DNA of 64,000 nt from NCBI RefSeq assembly GCF_028583425.1, contig NC_072798.1:12030501-12094500 (forward strand), read 5' to 3'. A program made the translations under genes and the position numbers. This DNA is from Eublepharis macularius (lineage: Eukaryota; Chordata; Lepidosauria; Squamata; Eublepharidae). Shown piece by piece: positions 11,244 through 21,240 of this stretch (position 1 is its first letter; every line of letters starts with the position of its first letter). The notes under the pieces were generated by a model. It did no database searches. It was not told where the DNA came from and saw only the letters and a list, made by a program, of their open reading frames with translations.

Positions 11244-11430
11244 ATGTTGAAAACCAAAGCTGACTATGAAGGACACCAGGAGGATCTCCACAAATGGGGC
11301 GAGTGGGCAAACAATGTGGCAAGTGAAAGTCAATGTAAGCAAGTGTAAGGGGATGCATACTAGAACAAAACAATCCCAAATGGGGACTGAACTTGCTCAG
11401 ACTGAGAGGGGAAGAAACCTTGGGATCATA

Positions 11431-11660
11431 GGGTCTCACCACATGAGACAAAATACACTCGAATTACATGGGTAATTCGAGTGTATTTTGTAATTCGAGT
11501 GTATTTGAGTGTAATTACACAGGTAATTCGAGTGTATTTTGCAATTCGAGTGTATTTGGGTGTAATTACACAGGTAATTCAAGTGTATTTTGTAATTCAA
11601 GTGTATTTGAGTGTAATTCAAGTGTAATTCAAGTGTATTTTGTCTCGTGTGGCTTGACCC
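11431..11660. mobile_element. Foldback element carrying a 51-bp tandem repeat
   Basis: Ends GGGTCTCACCACATGAGAC and, inverted, GGGTCAAGCCACACGAGAC; ATA flanks both sides (11428-11430 and 11661-11663). Without the insert, the CR1 sequence joins as GGATCATAGTGG. The interior is about three 51-bp units (starts near 11471, 11522 and 11573) built from TAATTCGAGTGTATTT. Because 51 is a multiple of three, one plus-strand frame stays open with a 17-residue repeat; I regard it as non-coding. The termini relate it to the copies at 369, 7210 and 15858. Confidence 0.65.
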
Positions 11661-12219
11661 ATAGTGGTTAGTTCAATGGAAGTGCCAACTCAATGTGTCG
11701 CTCCAGCGAAAAAGGCAAAGTCTGTGCTAGGGATTATTACAAAGGGGATTGAAAATAAATGGCCAAGATTATAGTGCCCGTCTATAGATCTTGGGTGCAG
11801 GGTCATTTGGAATACTGCGTGCATTTCTGGTCACCGTATCTCCCAACGGACATTGCAGAGCTAGTGAAAGTTCAGAAGAAGGCAACAATGAAGTGGAGGT
11901 TAGAACGCCTTTCCTACGAGGAAAGGCCAAAGAGTCTGGGACTTTTCAGTTTAGAAAAGAGACGACTAAGGTGGGACATGAGAGAGCTTTATAAAATTGT
12001 GCACGGGGAAGAAAGGGCAGACAGAGCAAACTTTTTTTCCTTCTCCCATAATACTAGAACTTGAGAGCATCCAGTGAAGCTGATGGGCAGTAGATTCAAG
12101 ATGGACAACAGGCAATACTTCCTTACATAATGAGTGATTCAGATGTGGAATGCACTGCCAGAGGCTGTGGTGATGGCCACAGGCATAGACAGCTTTCAAG
12201 GGGATTAGACAGAGTGTCA

Positions 12220-12705
12220 TGTATGTCTTCCTGCAGTACATGCCATGAGTATGTTATTGCAACCTTTTGATCCTCTGACACTATGGAGAGTTCAGAGTAC
12301 CATTCAATGGCTGTTATTTGGAAGTTCAGTGTGCTATCTCTGCTTTGAAAATAAACACTTTCACTTTTGTAGCCAACAGCCTTGAGGCCAGATGCAGCTA
12401 GTCTGAATTGATTCTTCTCTGAGAACAGGGATGATTTCATTCCCAATTTGCTCTTGTTGCCTATCGCAATCTAAACTCTGATACTTTTTCTCTCTGGCGT
12501 TCAAGCCAGAATTTCAATGGGCTACTAACCTGGGGCGGGACATTACCCTATAACTAACCAGGCTTTCCCTCAACACGTCACTTCTGCCAATTCTACTGTC
12601 TGAGCACCTTGAACCTGATAGATCTCTAATAAAAGTTACTTCAACCAAAGCACCTGTGCGATTGCTGTGGAGAACTTGGGGATTTACTTGCCAAGGACTG
12701 GCACA
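12220..12705 (+). mobile_element. Probable solo LTR (fossil) inside CR1
   Basis: A 486-bp insert starts with TGT and ends with ACA. It is flanked by GTGTCA and GAGTCA, a probable 6-bp target duplication with one difference. Removing it restores CR1 3' sequence (GATTAGACAGAGTCATGATG). A polyadenylation hexamer in AATAAAAGTTAC lies about 75 bases from the right end, where an LTR would have it. No internal region is present, so it is a solo LTR. The retroelement family is unknown. Confidence 0.55.
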
Positions 12706-12935
12706 GAGTCATGATGGAAGGATCTATCAGTGGCTACCAGCCATGGTGACGAAAGGGGTCTTCCACACACACAGGCAGTGAACCTCTGAATATCAGTGCC
12801 AGGAGGTAGTATCAGGTTGGGCTTCTATGGCCTGTTGTTGGCCCTCCATAGCAACTGGTTGGCCACTGCATGAGACAAGATGCTGGACTAGGTGGACCAC
12901 TGGTGTGATCCAGCAGGACTCTTCTTATGTTCTTA

Positions 12936-13695
12936 TTTGTTTTGAGAGGTAGCTGGAATTCACTGGGGCCTGTGGGAGGGTTGCTGTGCCCCTGCAGGGG
13001 ACAAAGGATCGCCTGCCTCTGGCTTCCATTTCCCAACATTCTGAGCAGTGGCAGGAGAAAATTTAAAAGGTGGCTGCCTGGCTGACAATATGACATCACT
13101 TTTAGGGATAGCCCGGAAGTGACATCAGACCTCTCTAGGAATGTCCAGATATCCCGTGGTTTTACTCCATAGAGTCCACCTTACAAAGCAGCCATTTTCT
13201 GTAGCCTTGTAACACAGAGAATTCCAGGCCCTACCTGAAGGATGACAAGCCTCTGCCCATTTTCACTTTTGGAGCAGCAATATTTATAGTCATGAATTAC
13301 AAGCCTTTAGAGAATACATGTTGGGTAGACCTTTAAAAAGAACGCTACTGTAGCTTCACAAGTGGGGGAGGGGAAGAAGGAGAGAACAAAATCAGTTCAC
13401 AGAAATGATTCGGTGTCTCATTTGTGTCTTATACCTTGCATAATAAACACTCTAGTTAAAGGAGGAAAAATAACAGCACAGGGTAAAACGTAGTATCCAT
13501 TTTCTCCAAGCATTTTTTAAAAAAATGCAACTGTATCTCAGTTCCAGCTGCAACACAATTTACATCATAATCAACATCTGAAAGGCAGGAGGACTAATTT
13601 TGCATAAACACAGCAGAGATGCATACCCAACAGCAGACATGTAACGAGAACAGATTTAGTTCAATAGACTGCAGGTAAATGGTTGCATTTACTTC
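12936..13695. other. Intergenic DNA, nothing recognised
   Basis: No credible coding frame. 13090-13140 contains CGGAAGTGACATCA-like text that also occurs in other lizard repeats, but I cannot define an element. Confidence 0.45.
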
Positions 13696-13699
13696 CAGC

Positions 13700-13905
13700 T
13701 GGGGTTCCAGATGCCTTTAAATGATGGGACGCATCCTTTCCTTCAACAATCTTGCTGGGTCAAAAGGCAGGCTCAGTTACTTATCAGTTATCGGGTTCAA
13801 CTCAAGGTACTGGTCATCATGTACAAAGTCCTTAATGGCTTGGACTCATATCTGAAGGACCACCTCTCCAGCCACGCTCCTGAAGGCGCTACCATGCAAA
13901 ATGGT
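13700..13905 (+). mobile_element. LINE ORF2 C-terminal fragment (CR1/L2-like)
   Basis: The plus-strand frame contains VIMYKVLNGLDSYLKDHLSS, similar to the late part of L2/CR1 reverse transcriptases. It is short and 5' truncated, with no visible 3' tail. Confidence 0.45.
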
Positions 13906-14400
13906 AAGGTTGCATATCACAGCAACCATCACTTAATAAATGAGGGTGTTGCATATTGTCTGAATTGAGCCACTGCATATTTCTGTGATACTATTAGGAT
14001 GCGAAGAATTCTAGTACACTAAAACTGTAATGCCCCCTAACTTGGTTTCAAACACGTGCGATAGGTGGAGAGGGAAACTTCCCACTTTGAGTGGTGGATG
14101 AAATTTTTTAGAAAATGCTGTCATCGTGCACAATATAGAAGTGTTGTCACATCACTCTAGGAATCACTGGAAACTCTATGGTAAACCACAGAGTATTCAG
14201 CAATGCTTACAATGATGAGATGTCATCTCTCTTCCAGTTTGCCTTGTAAGTGACATTGTGTTATGTCTGATGATGGCACCCCCCCCCCAGTCCCTTCCCT
14301 CTACTTTCCACTGGGAACCAACCATCAGCCGGCAACCCTAGCAATAAAGTATTTTGTCCACTTCTACCAGAGTTTATGGTATATGATGATGATGATTACA
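13906..14400. other. Intergenic DNA, nothing recognised
   Basis: No gene or repeat recognised apart from a C run near 14280. Confidence 0.45.
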
Positions 14401-14436
14401 CTCTGTGTGTGTGTGTGTGTGTGTGTATGTGTGCGC
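14401..14436. repeat. (GT)n microsatellite
   Basis: About a dozen GT units followed by interrupted GT sequence. It adjoins a tail-like fragment (GACTTATGGTGACCCCC, 14439-14455) of the 5S-derived SINE or its LINE partner in antisense. Confidence 0.85.
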
Positions 14437-14532
14437 TGACTTATGGTGACCCCCATAGGATTTTCAAGGCAAGATATGTTCAGAGGTCATTTCCCAACTA
14501 ACTATAGTTAAATTAAACCCTGGTTTCTTGCA

Positions 14533-14745
14533 ATGTCGCAGCCTGAATATCCCAGTTTAGCCCAGACTCATTCTGGCTTGGGAGCTAAGCAGGGTTGGCC
14601 ACGGACAGTATTTGGATGGGAGACCACCAAGGAAGATGGATTGCTAGGCAGGGGAAGGCAATGGCAACCCACCTCTGCTCATCTCTTGGCTGGAACACCC
14701 TGTGAGTGGGATTGTCATAAGTCAGTTGCAACTTGATGGGCAAGT
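14533..14745 (+). mobile_element. 5S-rRNA-derived SINE
   Basis: The block GGAGCTAAGCAGGGTTGGCC followed by ATTTGGATGGGAGACCACC corresponds to the internal promoter region of vertebrate 5S rRNA. The body has GGCAATGGCAACCCACCTCT, and the tail GTCATAAGTCAGTTGCAACTTGATGG resembles the 3' end of the LINE at 54040-54172. Confidence 0.75.
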
Positions 14746-14951
14746 TCTTCTTCTTCGTGCAATGTATGAGCCACAAGGAATCATGATCTTCTGAGTTTTC
14801 GTTGACCATTCCAAAGAACATAAGTAGAGCCTTCTGGAATAGATCACTGGATCAAGAATCAAAGAAGACAGGCAGCAATAGAAAAGGCCCTCGGAACATG
14901 CCCAAGCGATTCTCGCAGCACTGAGAAGGGAGGAAAGCTGGTAAAAGGTCT

Positions 14952-15095
14952 GGATGCCAACCTCCATTGGGGTCTGGAGTTCTTCTAGAATTACAGCCTG
15001 CTCTCCAGACTACACAGAACAGTTTCCCTGGAGAAAATGGCAGCTTAGGAGAGTAGACTTAATAACATTATATCCCAATTCAGAGTTGGCAACCA
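14952..15095. mobile_element. TTGCCAACCTCCAGG-type repeat, copy 1
   Basis: Begins ATGCCAACCTCCATTGGGG and ends AGAGTTGGCAACCA. The interior has AACAGTTTCCCTGGAGAAAA and TGGCAGCTTAGGAG. The termini are inverted repeats, so it is probably a miniature DNA element. Further copies lie at 16608, 23762, 28005, 42236, 44550, 46911 and 47315. Confidence 0.6.
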
Positions 15096-15430
15096 TAGTA
15101 AAGGCTTTTGGGAGCAGCAGCTCAATTCTCCAAAGACAGGAATTGTACTTATTCAGAGGGTTATATTTACTGTACTTACCAAAAAAAAGAGCAACTCAGT
15201 GTAAGATGGGGGAGGTTTACACACAATTAAAAAAAAATAATGTACATAACTGTAATATGTATGCAAATTTAAGATCCCTTCTCGAGTTGCCAGCAATTAT
15301 ATACCCACCGTCCCATTCCCCATCCCCCAGTTTACTGTTAGGGGGACCTGGAGGCTGGAAACCTGATCTGATCCTATTTTTCTTGATAGCATATATTAAA
15401 AAACCCTGATCTTCCTTTCAAGTAAACAGG
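15096..15430. other. Intergenic DNA, nothing recognised
   Basis: A-rich tracts at 15180-15240; otherwise no structure seen. Confidence 0.45.
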
Positions 15431-15801
15431 CAGGGCTGGTGCCACCACTGAGGCGGTGAGGTGGGCACCGCGGGCACTGAGGCGCTGAAGGGGATGCCAG
15501 AGGGGGTGCCGGGGGTGGAGGCACATGCCACGGAGCTGGCGTGCCTGGCCTGCTGCTGATGCAGCAGGCCAGCCCCGCACCGCCGCCGCCACCAACACAC
15601 GCCCCCAGCCAGGCACAGCAGCCGGGGGCCAGGCACGGCAGGCGTCCGGGGCTGCATGCAGAACTGCCCCAGCCACCTGCCGGCCAATGGGGCTGCTTGC
15701 TGCATGATGCCGTCATCACATGGTGAAGTCATCACGCAGTCCAGGGGCGCGCATGCATGTAGGGGCAGCCGTGGGCACCAGGAACCCTGGTACCGTCCCT
15801 G
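15431..15801. mobile_element. GC-rich hAT-like non-autonomous element
   Basis: Ends CAGGGCTGGTGCC and, inverted, CAGGGACGGTACC. The flanking octamers are TAAACAGG (15423-15430) and TAAATAGG (15802-15809), 7 of 8 identical, which is the hAT pattern. The right half matches the GC-rich block that interrupts CR1 at 10696-11243. 371 bp, no transposase; the frames on both strands follow from base composition. Confidence 0.7.
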
Positions 15802-15857
15802 TAAATAGGATATTTATTTAAGGATTTACATGCTCTTTCCATGCTGAAGTAGACTCA

Positions 15858-16475
15858 GAGCCAAGCTACAAGTGACTTTTTTCATGTGGACAACACTTGA
15901 TCATTTTCGCAAGTTTTCCTGGGAACTGAAGTCCGAGTGTCTTTCCCCTCTCTGTTAGAATTGCTGCCTGAAAAGCCAGAGAAAGCTGGCTGCAGCAGCA
16001 GCTTTTGCAAATTGTTCCTCCAGCCACAAGCCTGCTCTCAATGATCGTTTGGGGGTGGGCATCTGCTGCTTTCTCCCTGGGTGTCCTTCTCCCAGTGAGC
16101 TGCTCTGGAGAAAGCCGCCGTGTCGGTGAAGCTCCAGCCGCAGTGACAGTGGAAGAATCTGCTACTGCTCTAACATGCCCTCATTCCAGTTTTTCTCCAG
16201 GAGCTCAGGAGCAAGGGAAGGGCGGCTTTCTCTCCCTGGGCGGCCAGGACGCCCAGGGAGAAAGTAGCAGCTGCCTGCCCCCAAACGATCGTTGAGAGCA
16301 GGCTTGTGATTGGAGGAACGATTTGCAAAAGTTGCTGCTGCAACCAGCTTTCTCTGGCTCTTCAGGCAGTGATTCTAACAGAGAGGGGGAGGACCCTGGG
16401 ACTTCAGTTCCCAGGAAAACTTGTGAAAACAATCAAGTGTTGTCCACATGAAAAAAGTCACTTGTAGCTTGGCTC
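15858..16475. mobile_element. Large foldback DNA element (618 bp)
   Basis: Ends GAGCCAAGCTACAAGTGAC and its inverse, flanked by TCA on both sides (15855-15857 and 16476-16478). The arms are complementary over about 180 bases, down to CAATGATCGTTTGGGG on the left and CCCCAAACGATCGTTG on the right. The central 230 bases also contain partly inverted CCCTGGG/CCCAGGG blocks. No transposase. Confidence 0.75.
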
Positions 16476-16607
16476 TCATAGAGAATGCAAACTACACATC
16501 TAGTATCCCAAAAACCCCAATCTGCATAATTTAAAACCACATAAACAATACAATCTGGGGCCTCAGCAGATAGGCAGCTAATAATTTTATCCTGCTTCTC
16601 CTCTGAA

Positions 16608-16826
16608 TAGGGTTGCCAACCTCCAGGTGATGGCTGGAGATCTCCCAGAATTACAACAGATCTCCAGATGGCACCGATCAGTTCCCCTGGGTAAAGTGGC
16701 TGATTGGTAAGGTATACTCTATGGCATTATACCCCGCTAAGATCTCTCCCTTTCTCAAACCCCACCTTCCCAAGTCTCCGCCCCCAAATATCCAGGAATT
16801 TTCCAGCCCTGAGATGGCAACCCTAC
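16608..16826. mobile_element. TTGCCAACCTCCAGG-type repeat, copy 2
   Basis: GGGTTGCCAACCTCCAGG at the left and GAGATGGCAACCCT at the right form the inverted ends. Inside are GGAGATCTCCCAGAATTACA and CCCCAAATATCCAGGAATTT. This is the best-preserved full-length copy (about 219 bp). Confidence 0.7.
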
Positions 16827-17019
16827 TTTTGATCGTGATGCAAATGAGTCCCCCTTCTCCATTTGGTCAGGTTGAAAGAGTGACCATGAAGAGTTTGCCA
16901 GTCCTACACTTAACGATACATCCACCGTGTTGTGAAACCGGGAACTATTACTTCTGGTTCACAAATGGAGCAGCAACAGTACTGAATGTTCTCCAAAAGG
17001 GAAATGTCTGTCTGTATGT

Positions 17020-17420
17020 TTGTCAGATTTTTAGACCGCCTCTCTCTTGAAATGAGGCCCAAAGTTGTTCACGACATTAAACACACAATAAATATTATAT
17101 ATTAAAAACCAAAAAAAAATCTCACCACAATTAAGAGGTTCTCACAAGAATACAACTACTAATAAAAGAACCAAGTGGCAATAATTGCCGTGATACATCA
17201 CGGCTGGTTGAAGGCCTGCTTAAACAATTTCACCTACCACGGCCTATGGAACCTAGAAGGGTCTCAGAAGGCATGCATATTATTGGACACAGCATTCCAC
17301 CAGCACGGGGCCACCACAGAGAAATCCCCCAACCTGGTGGAAGAGAAACAAGCCACTTGGGGGCCAAAATTGCCACTAAAAAATGGGGGGAATCTATTCC
17401 CCCTTCTACTGTAGATTTTA
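17020..17420 (-). mobile_element. LINE 3' region, antisense, decayed (CR1/L2-like)
   Basis: TTTTTAGACCGCCTCTCTCT at the left reads like the 3' end of a CR1/L2-type LINE in antisense. ACAGCATTCCACCAGCACGG corresponds to CAGAGCATTCCACCAGGTGG in the related copy at 47446-47892. Confidence 0.45.
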
Positions 17421-17885
17421 CAATTCCCCCTCATGCTATTCCTGAGGGTCCGCCGGGAATCACATTTTTAGGGGGCGTTTGTGGCTGCAGTGGGGTCAGT
17501 AGGCAAGGAAGTCCCCCTCTGGTGATGAAAATCTCTTCCATCAATGGAGATTTTAAGCTGGATCCAACCTTATAATTGCATGGGGGAGGTGTCATGGGAG
17601 AGAGTGGTTAGATCCCAGGGATCCATTCTTTCCTGTGGTGCAAGGAAGTAACACAAGGATTTCATTTGGCAGAACAGCTTATCGTGTCAGAGAAAAGCTC
17701 ATTATGGTGGACGAAAGCATAGCTGTTAGCAGAATGGTCCATGGGATGCAATCCATTGCAAAATGTACATTGGCGGGTGGGATTCCTGGGATTATTAGCA
17801 ATACCGATGGAGCCTAAAAGGCTGCTGCAATGACAGGTGTTGTGGGTCTGTGCTCTGGAACCCTCAGAAAGAAGAGAGACATAAT
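17421..17885. other. Intergenic DNA, nothing recognised
   Basis: Short frames on both strands at 17635-17907 have no recognisable domain. Confidence 0.4.
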
Positions 17886-17887
17886 TT

Positions 17888-18405
17888 ACGACAGAGTCCA
17901 GTAGCACCTTTAAGACTAACCAACTTTATTGTAGCATAAGCTTTCAAGGGCCACAGCTCTCTTCATCAGATGCATCGATAGCTTTCAAGAACCACAGCTC
18001 TCTTCCTCAGATGCATTGACAGCTTTCGAGAACCACAGCTCTCTTCGTCAGATGCATCGACAGCTTTCGAGAACCACAGCTCTCTTCGTCAGGTGCATTG
18101 ACAGCTTTTGAGAACCACAGCTCTTTTTCATCAGATGCATCGACAGCTTTCAAGAACCACAGCTCTCTTCATCAGATGCATCGACAGCTTTCGAGAACCA
18201 CAGCTCTCTTCATCAGATGCATCTGACAATGCATCTGACGAAGAGAGCTGTGTTCTTGAAAGCTGACAATGCATCTGACGAAAAGAGCTGTGGCTCTCAA
18301 AAGTTTATGCTACATTAAAGTTGGTCAGTCTTAAAGGTGCTACTGGACTCTTTACTATTTTGCTACTACAGAATAACATGACCAACTCCTCTGGATCTAT
18401 AATTT
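17888..18405. mobile_element. Foldback repeat with expanded 41-bp unit, array A
   Basis: Left arm: GAGTCCAGTAGCACCTTTAA, then TTGTAGCATAAGCTTTC. Right arm: TTTATGCTACATTAAAGTTG, then GGTGCTACTGGACTCTTTAC. Between them a 41-bp unit (AGCTTTCGAGAACCACAGCT, then CTCTTCGTCAGATGCATCGAC) is repeated seven times in one orientation, starting near 17939, 17980, 18021, 18062, 18103, 18145 and 18186. About two units follow in the opposite orientation; the switch point is near 18220. The repeat type resembles MITE-like families common in reptiles. Confidence 0.75.
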
Positions 18406-20085
18406 ACTACAAAATTGCAGTGCTGTTGATTGTTTCAGTGCATTGCGATTTTTACTGTCTGCACTTTGTGCTGTGCTCCTTCTATGTGTTCACTGGAGCA
18501 ATTGCATCTCCAAACAGAGTCGCAATACTTGATATCACCACCTGTAGGAAATCTCATAATGTTGCCTGACAAAAACACTGCCTCTTAGTATCAAAATGTT
18601 GCAGCCTTTATGGCACTGATTTGTTTTAAAGTGCATTGATCTATGACTGTTATTACAACACTGGCCAGAACACCAGTGGATGCGGGAATACCTACCTAGT
18701 GGAGAAGGAGATGGGAGAAATGAATTGCAGTCTATTTTCTGCTTAATACTGGAAGAGAACCAACACACACAAAGGAAAGGTCAGCCAGTGTCTTTCCATT
18801 CCCCCCCCCCCCCCTCCTTTGGTCCACTAGAAAAGTTCAGAGGAGAAATTGGGAAGCCATTATGTAAAGAAAGATGAAAAGGCGGGTAAGGCAGGGTGGG
18901 GGGAAGGTTGAAAACCATGTTTAAGAATAGGGGGGGGGGAGAGATGATATAATAAATGGGTCGAAGTGGCACCTGCTGAGCTATCTTTCGAAGGAGGAAC
19001 AGAGAAGGGAGATCAAAAGGAGAGAAAGCCAATTAGTCAATCAAAGGGGAAGGAACCCAGTTTTAAGATTATCCAGCAGTGGGGAGTGGAGAGAGTATCC
19101 CTCCAGGCAGCATCCAGGAAAGAGGGTCACGAGTGGAAATTAGCATGTAGACTGCTGGTGGGCAGCAGGGCAGAATGAAGGAAATACAAACACTTTGATT
19201 GCATCTTCTGGTGGCTGAACTGGCCCAGCCCAAAGGATTCTATAGGATACAGTCCGAAAGAGCAATGGCCAATTGCCCCAAACTCTCTAGGGAAGCACAA
19301 CACACTCTTTTGAAATTCATTGATTAGATGATATAAAATGTTTCCAAAGCAAATCAAAGCATCTTTAAGTATCTCGGGAAACTGAAGGGGAGGAAAAGTG
19401 TAAGAGAAGCTAAAAAAATTCATGTGCTATGATCTATATAAAGACGATGTTGGAGAGGTTGGAGAAACCACAGCATGTTTGGGGCAGTGCATCTGACTAG
19501 GTCATTGAGGGCCCCGCACTCTCCAAACATCCCCTTCCCCACACCTCCCGGAATGTATCAAGTCAGAGTTGGTAAACCTCTTTTCCAGAAGACGAGACGG
19601 CCATCCGTGTCTGAAGTATTCTAGCTTTGGCTTGCCTGCACTGAGTGGCAGAGTTGGTCTAGTATATCTCCAAAACTCTATGATTCTAATACTGCATTAC
19701 TCACCGGTAGCTTTGCCAACCTCCTGGCGGGCCAACAAACAAAAGGGTTCGGCGGAGTAAACCAGATAAGGAGATAATGACCTGCCACGAATGAATGCTA
19801 GCCTGAAACTTTAACTTTAAAGTAGTACACACATCATTTGCTAATTACATCCAAATTAATTTTTATGTTATAATGACCAACATCAGAAAGTGCAATGTGC
19901 TATATAATTAATAAATAACAATATGCAATAATAAATATTACAATATGTTCACATTCACCCAATGACAGTATTACATCAGCAATTAATCAATCTGAGTATC
20001 AATTTAAAGCAACTGGCCAAAAATTGAGAGTCCAAAGAATCGAAAGTAGTCTCTTTGTAGAATTCAGTAGCAATTCTTTGTCTTA
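18406..20085. other. Intergenic DNA, no defined feature
   Basis: Contains a C run near 18800 and a G run near 18930. An AT-rich stretch at about 19850-19990, with AAAGTGCAATGTGCTATATA, recalls the arms of the inverted-repeat unit at 38728-39365. The frames at 18680-19423 show no domain. Confidence 0.4.
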
Positions 20086-20319
20086 GGGCGAAACTACAAG
20101 TGACACCTGACACAGGTTGGACACTTGTCAGCTTCCCTCATGTTCTGATGGGAAATGTAGGCAGCTTGGTGGAATGGTGGACAAGAGACAGTTGAAAAGT
20201 CCATTGGACAGCAGTCGGAAAGCCGAGCTGCAAGACCAGGATGCCTACATTTCCCATCAAAACTTGAGAGAAGCTGACAAGTGTCCAACCTGTGTCAGGC
20301 ATCACTTGTAGCTTGGCCC
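20086..20319. mobile_element. Foldback DNA element (234 bp)
   Basis: Left end GGGCGAAACTACAAGTGACA and right end ATCACTTGTAGCTTGGCCC. Both arms hold TGTCAGCTTCCCTCATGTTC or its near-complement, with CATTTCCCATCA near the centre. Same termini as 15858-16475 and 24086-24272. The flanks do not give a clear 3-bp duplication. Confidence 0.65.
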
Positions 20320-20702
20320 TATGTCAGAAGCAGAATCCAGACCAAGGACGAGTGTCCACGTGGAGCCCAACTTCCAGCCAGAAGTACCACTGGGAGGCGC
20401 ATTCCTCCACCTTTACCCCACCGGCCAAGTAAGCCGGGGGCGGGGGTTGGAAGGTGTGCGGAGGGGATCCCCTCTCCCAGCGGGGGACTGACCACTCTAC
20501 TTCCAGAAGTGATGTTATCGTACCCATGTGGAGTGCGCTCGCAGTGTGTTCCCCCGGGAGGCTTCTTGACTCCCAGGCTATTCCCCAGGACCTTCCCACC
20601 CACCCCACTCGCCAGGTGAGTGGCGGTGGAGGGGCAAAGACTGGCTCCCCCGCCCTACCCTCCCAAATATTCAGGAATTTCTCAACCCTGAGTTGCCAAG
20701 CC
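20320..20702. repeat. Unclassified repeat, GC-rich
   Basis: Contains CTTCCAGAAGTGATGTTATC and, near its end, CCCAAATATTCAGGAATTTC and TGAGTTGCCAAGCC, so the right edge is probably a TTGCCAACC-type copy. The left part has asymmetric frames on both strands and no domain. A loosely similar stretch is at 21540-21800. Confidence 0.35.
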
Positions 20703-20739
20703 TACTTACCAGCAACTCTTTCCACAAGCTGAAATCCAA

Positions 20740-21240
20740 ATTCCACAGCAGAGGGTTTTTAAAAAACCCCACAGCAGACAGCATGTTGTTAATTAAGCAC
20801 ATATTCATTAATTTACATAGCATGCCCTGCTTGCCAGACTTAATACTGCCGGCTTCACTGAATTTTGGCTTCTCCGTCTTAGTGCATAATTTACAGGAGC
20901 TCAGCAACAGGCTTCCGAGGCAACAACAGGCCCCGCCAACTCTTATTCCAGAAGCCACTGAATTTTGACTCGTTCGTTAGCCCGGCCTGGATTTGGAGAG
21001 GGAGGGCGAAAGGCATTTGAGTCCCACAATCTGGTAAAGCGGCTGCAGCGGGACACTGAGCGTTGACCATTAATGCGCTGGGGCATCCAGCTAGCTGGCT
21101 CAGCCACTGCCCTGTCACAGTTCAAGCAACCTTAATTAGGCTGCCTCAGGAAGCGAGTCCAGTAATTATATAGTCTCGCCAATGGGGCGGCTGTAATTAC
21201 TTCCTTCATAAACGGGTCCCACAAAAGGAGGGGAAAGATT
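20740..21240. promoter_or_regulatory. Candidate conserved non-coding element 1
   Basis: Repeat-free, high-complexity sequence with several homeodomain-type cores: TTAATTAAG near 20788, TTAATTTACAT near 20810, CCTTAATTAGG near 21130, AGTAATTATA near 21160 and GTAATTACTTCC near 21194. No open frame resembles a protein. A regulatory role is inference from composition and the absence of repeats. Confidence 0.35.

Larger units (their letters stand above)
10345..12935 (+). mobile_element. CR1-type LINE, 3' part, interrupted by three insertions
   Basis: The parts are about 10345-10577, 11244-11430, 11661-12219 and 12712-12935. The first encodes a stretch of reverse transcriptase with an NQHGFRKAKSRLTNL-like segment. 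The third encodes PVYRSWVQGHLEYCVHFWSP and then SYEERPKSLGLFSLEKRRLR, the conserved C-terminal region of CR1 ORF2. The fourth is the 3' UTR, ending with CTTATGTTCTTATT octamer-like repeats. Reading frames are broken. The interruptions are a GC-rich block, a foldback element with a 51-bp repeat, and a probable solo LTR. Confidence 0.7.

Noticed and set aside
10573-11342. Long frames on both strands, up to 223 codons, rich in Ala, Ser and Gln
   Set aside because: Caused by the GC-rich CAG/GCTG blocks of an inserted element; no domain, and frames of equal quality on both strands.
11471-11650. Regular repeats and an open frame with NSSVF motifs, possible glycosylated repeat protein
   Set aside because: A 51-bp satellite inside a mobile element; no start context, no flanking exon and no other evidence of coding.
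15374-15735. Three overlapping minus-strand frames of 100-107 codons and a CpG-island-like composition
   Set aside because: They lie in a GC-rich hAT-like element with 8-bp flanks; no protein family resemblance.
17939-18226. Regularly spaced repeats resembling a CRISPR array
   Set aside because: The units are contiguous with no unique spacers, in a vertebrate genome, inside a foldback repeat.
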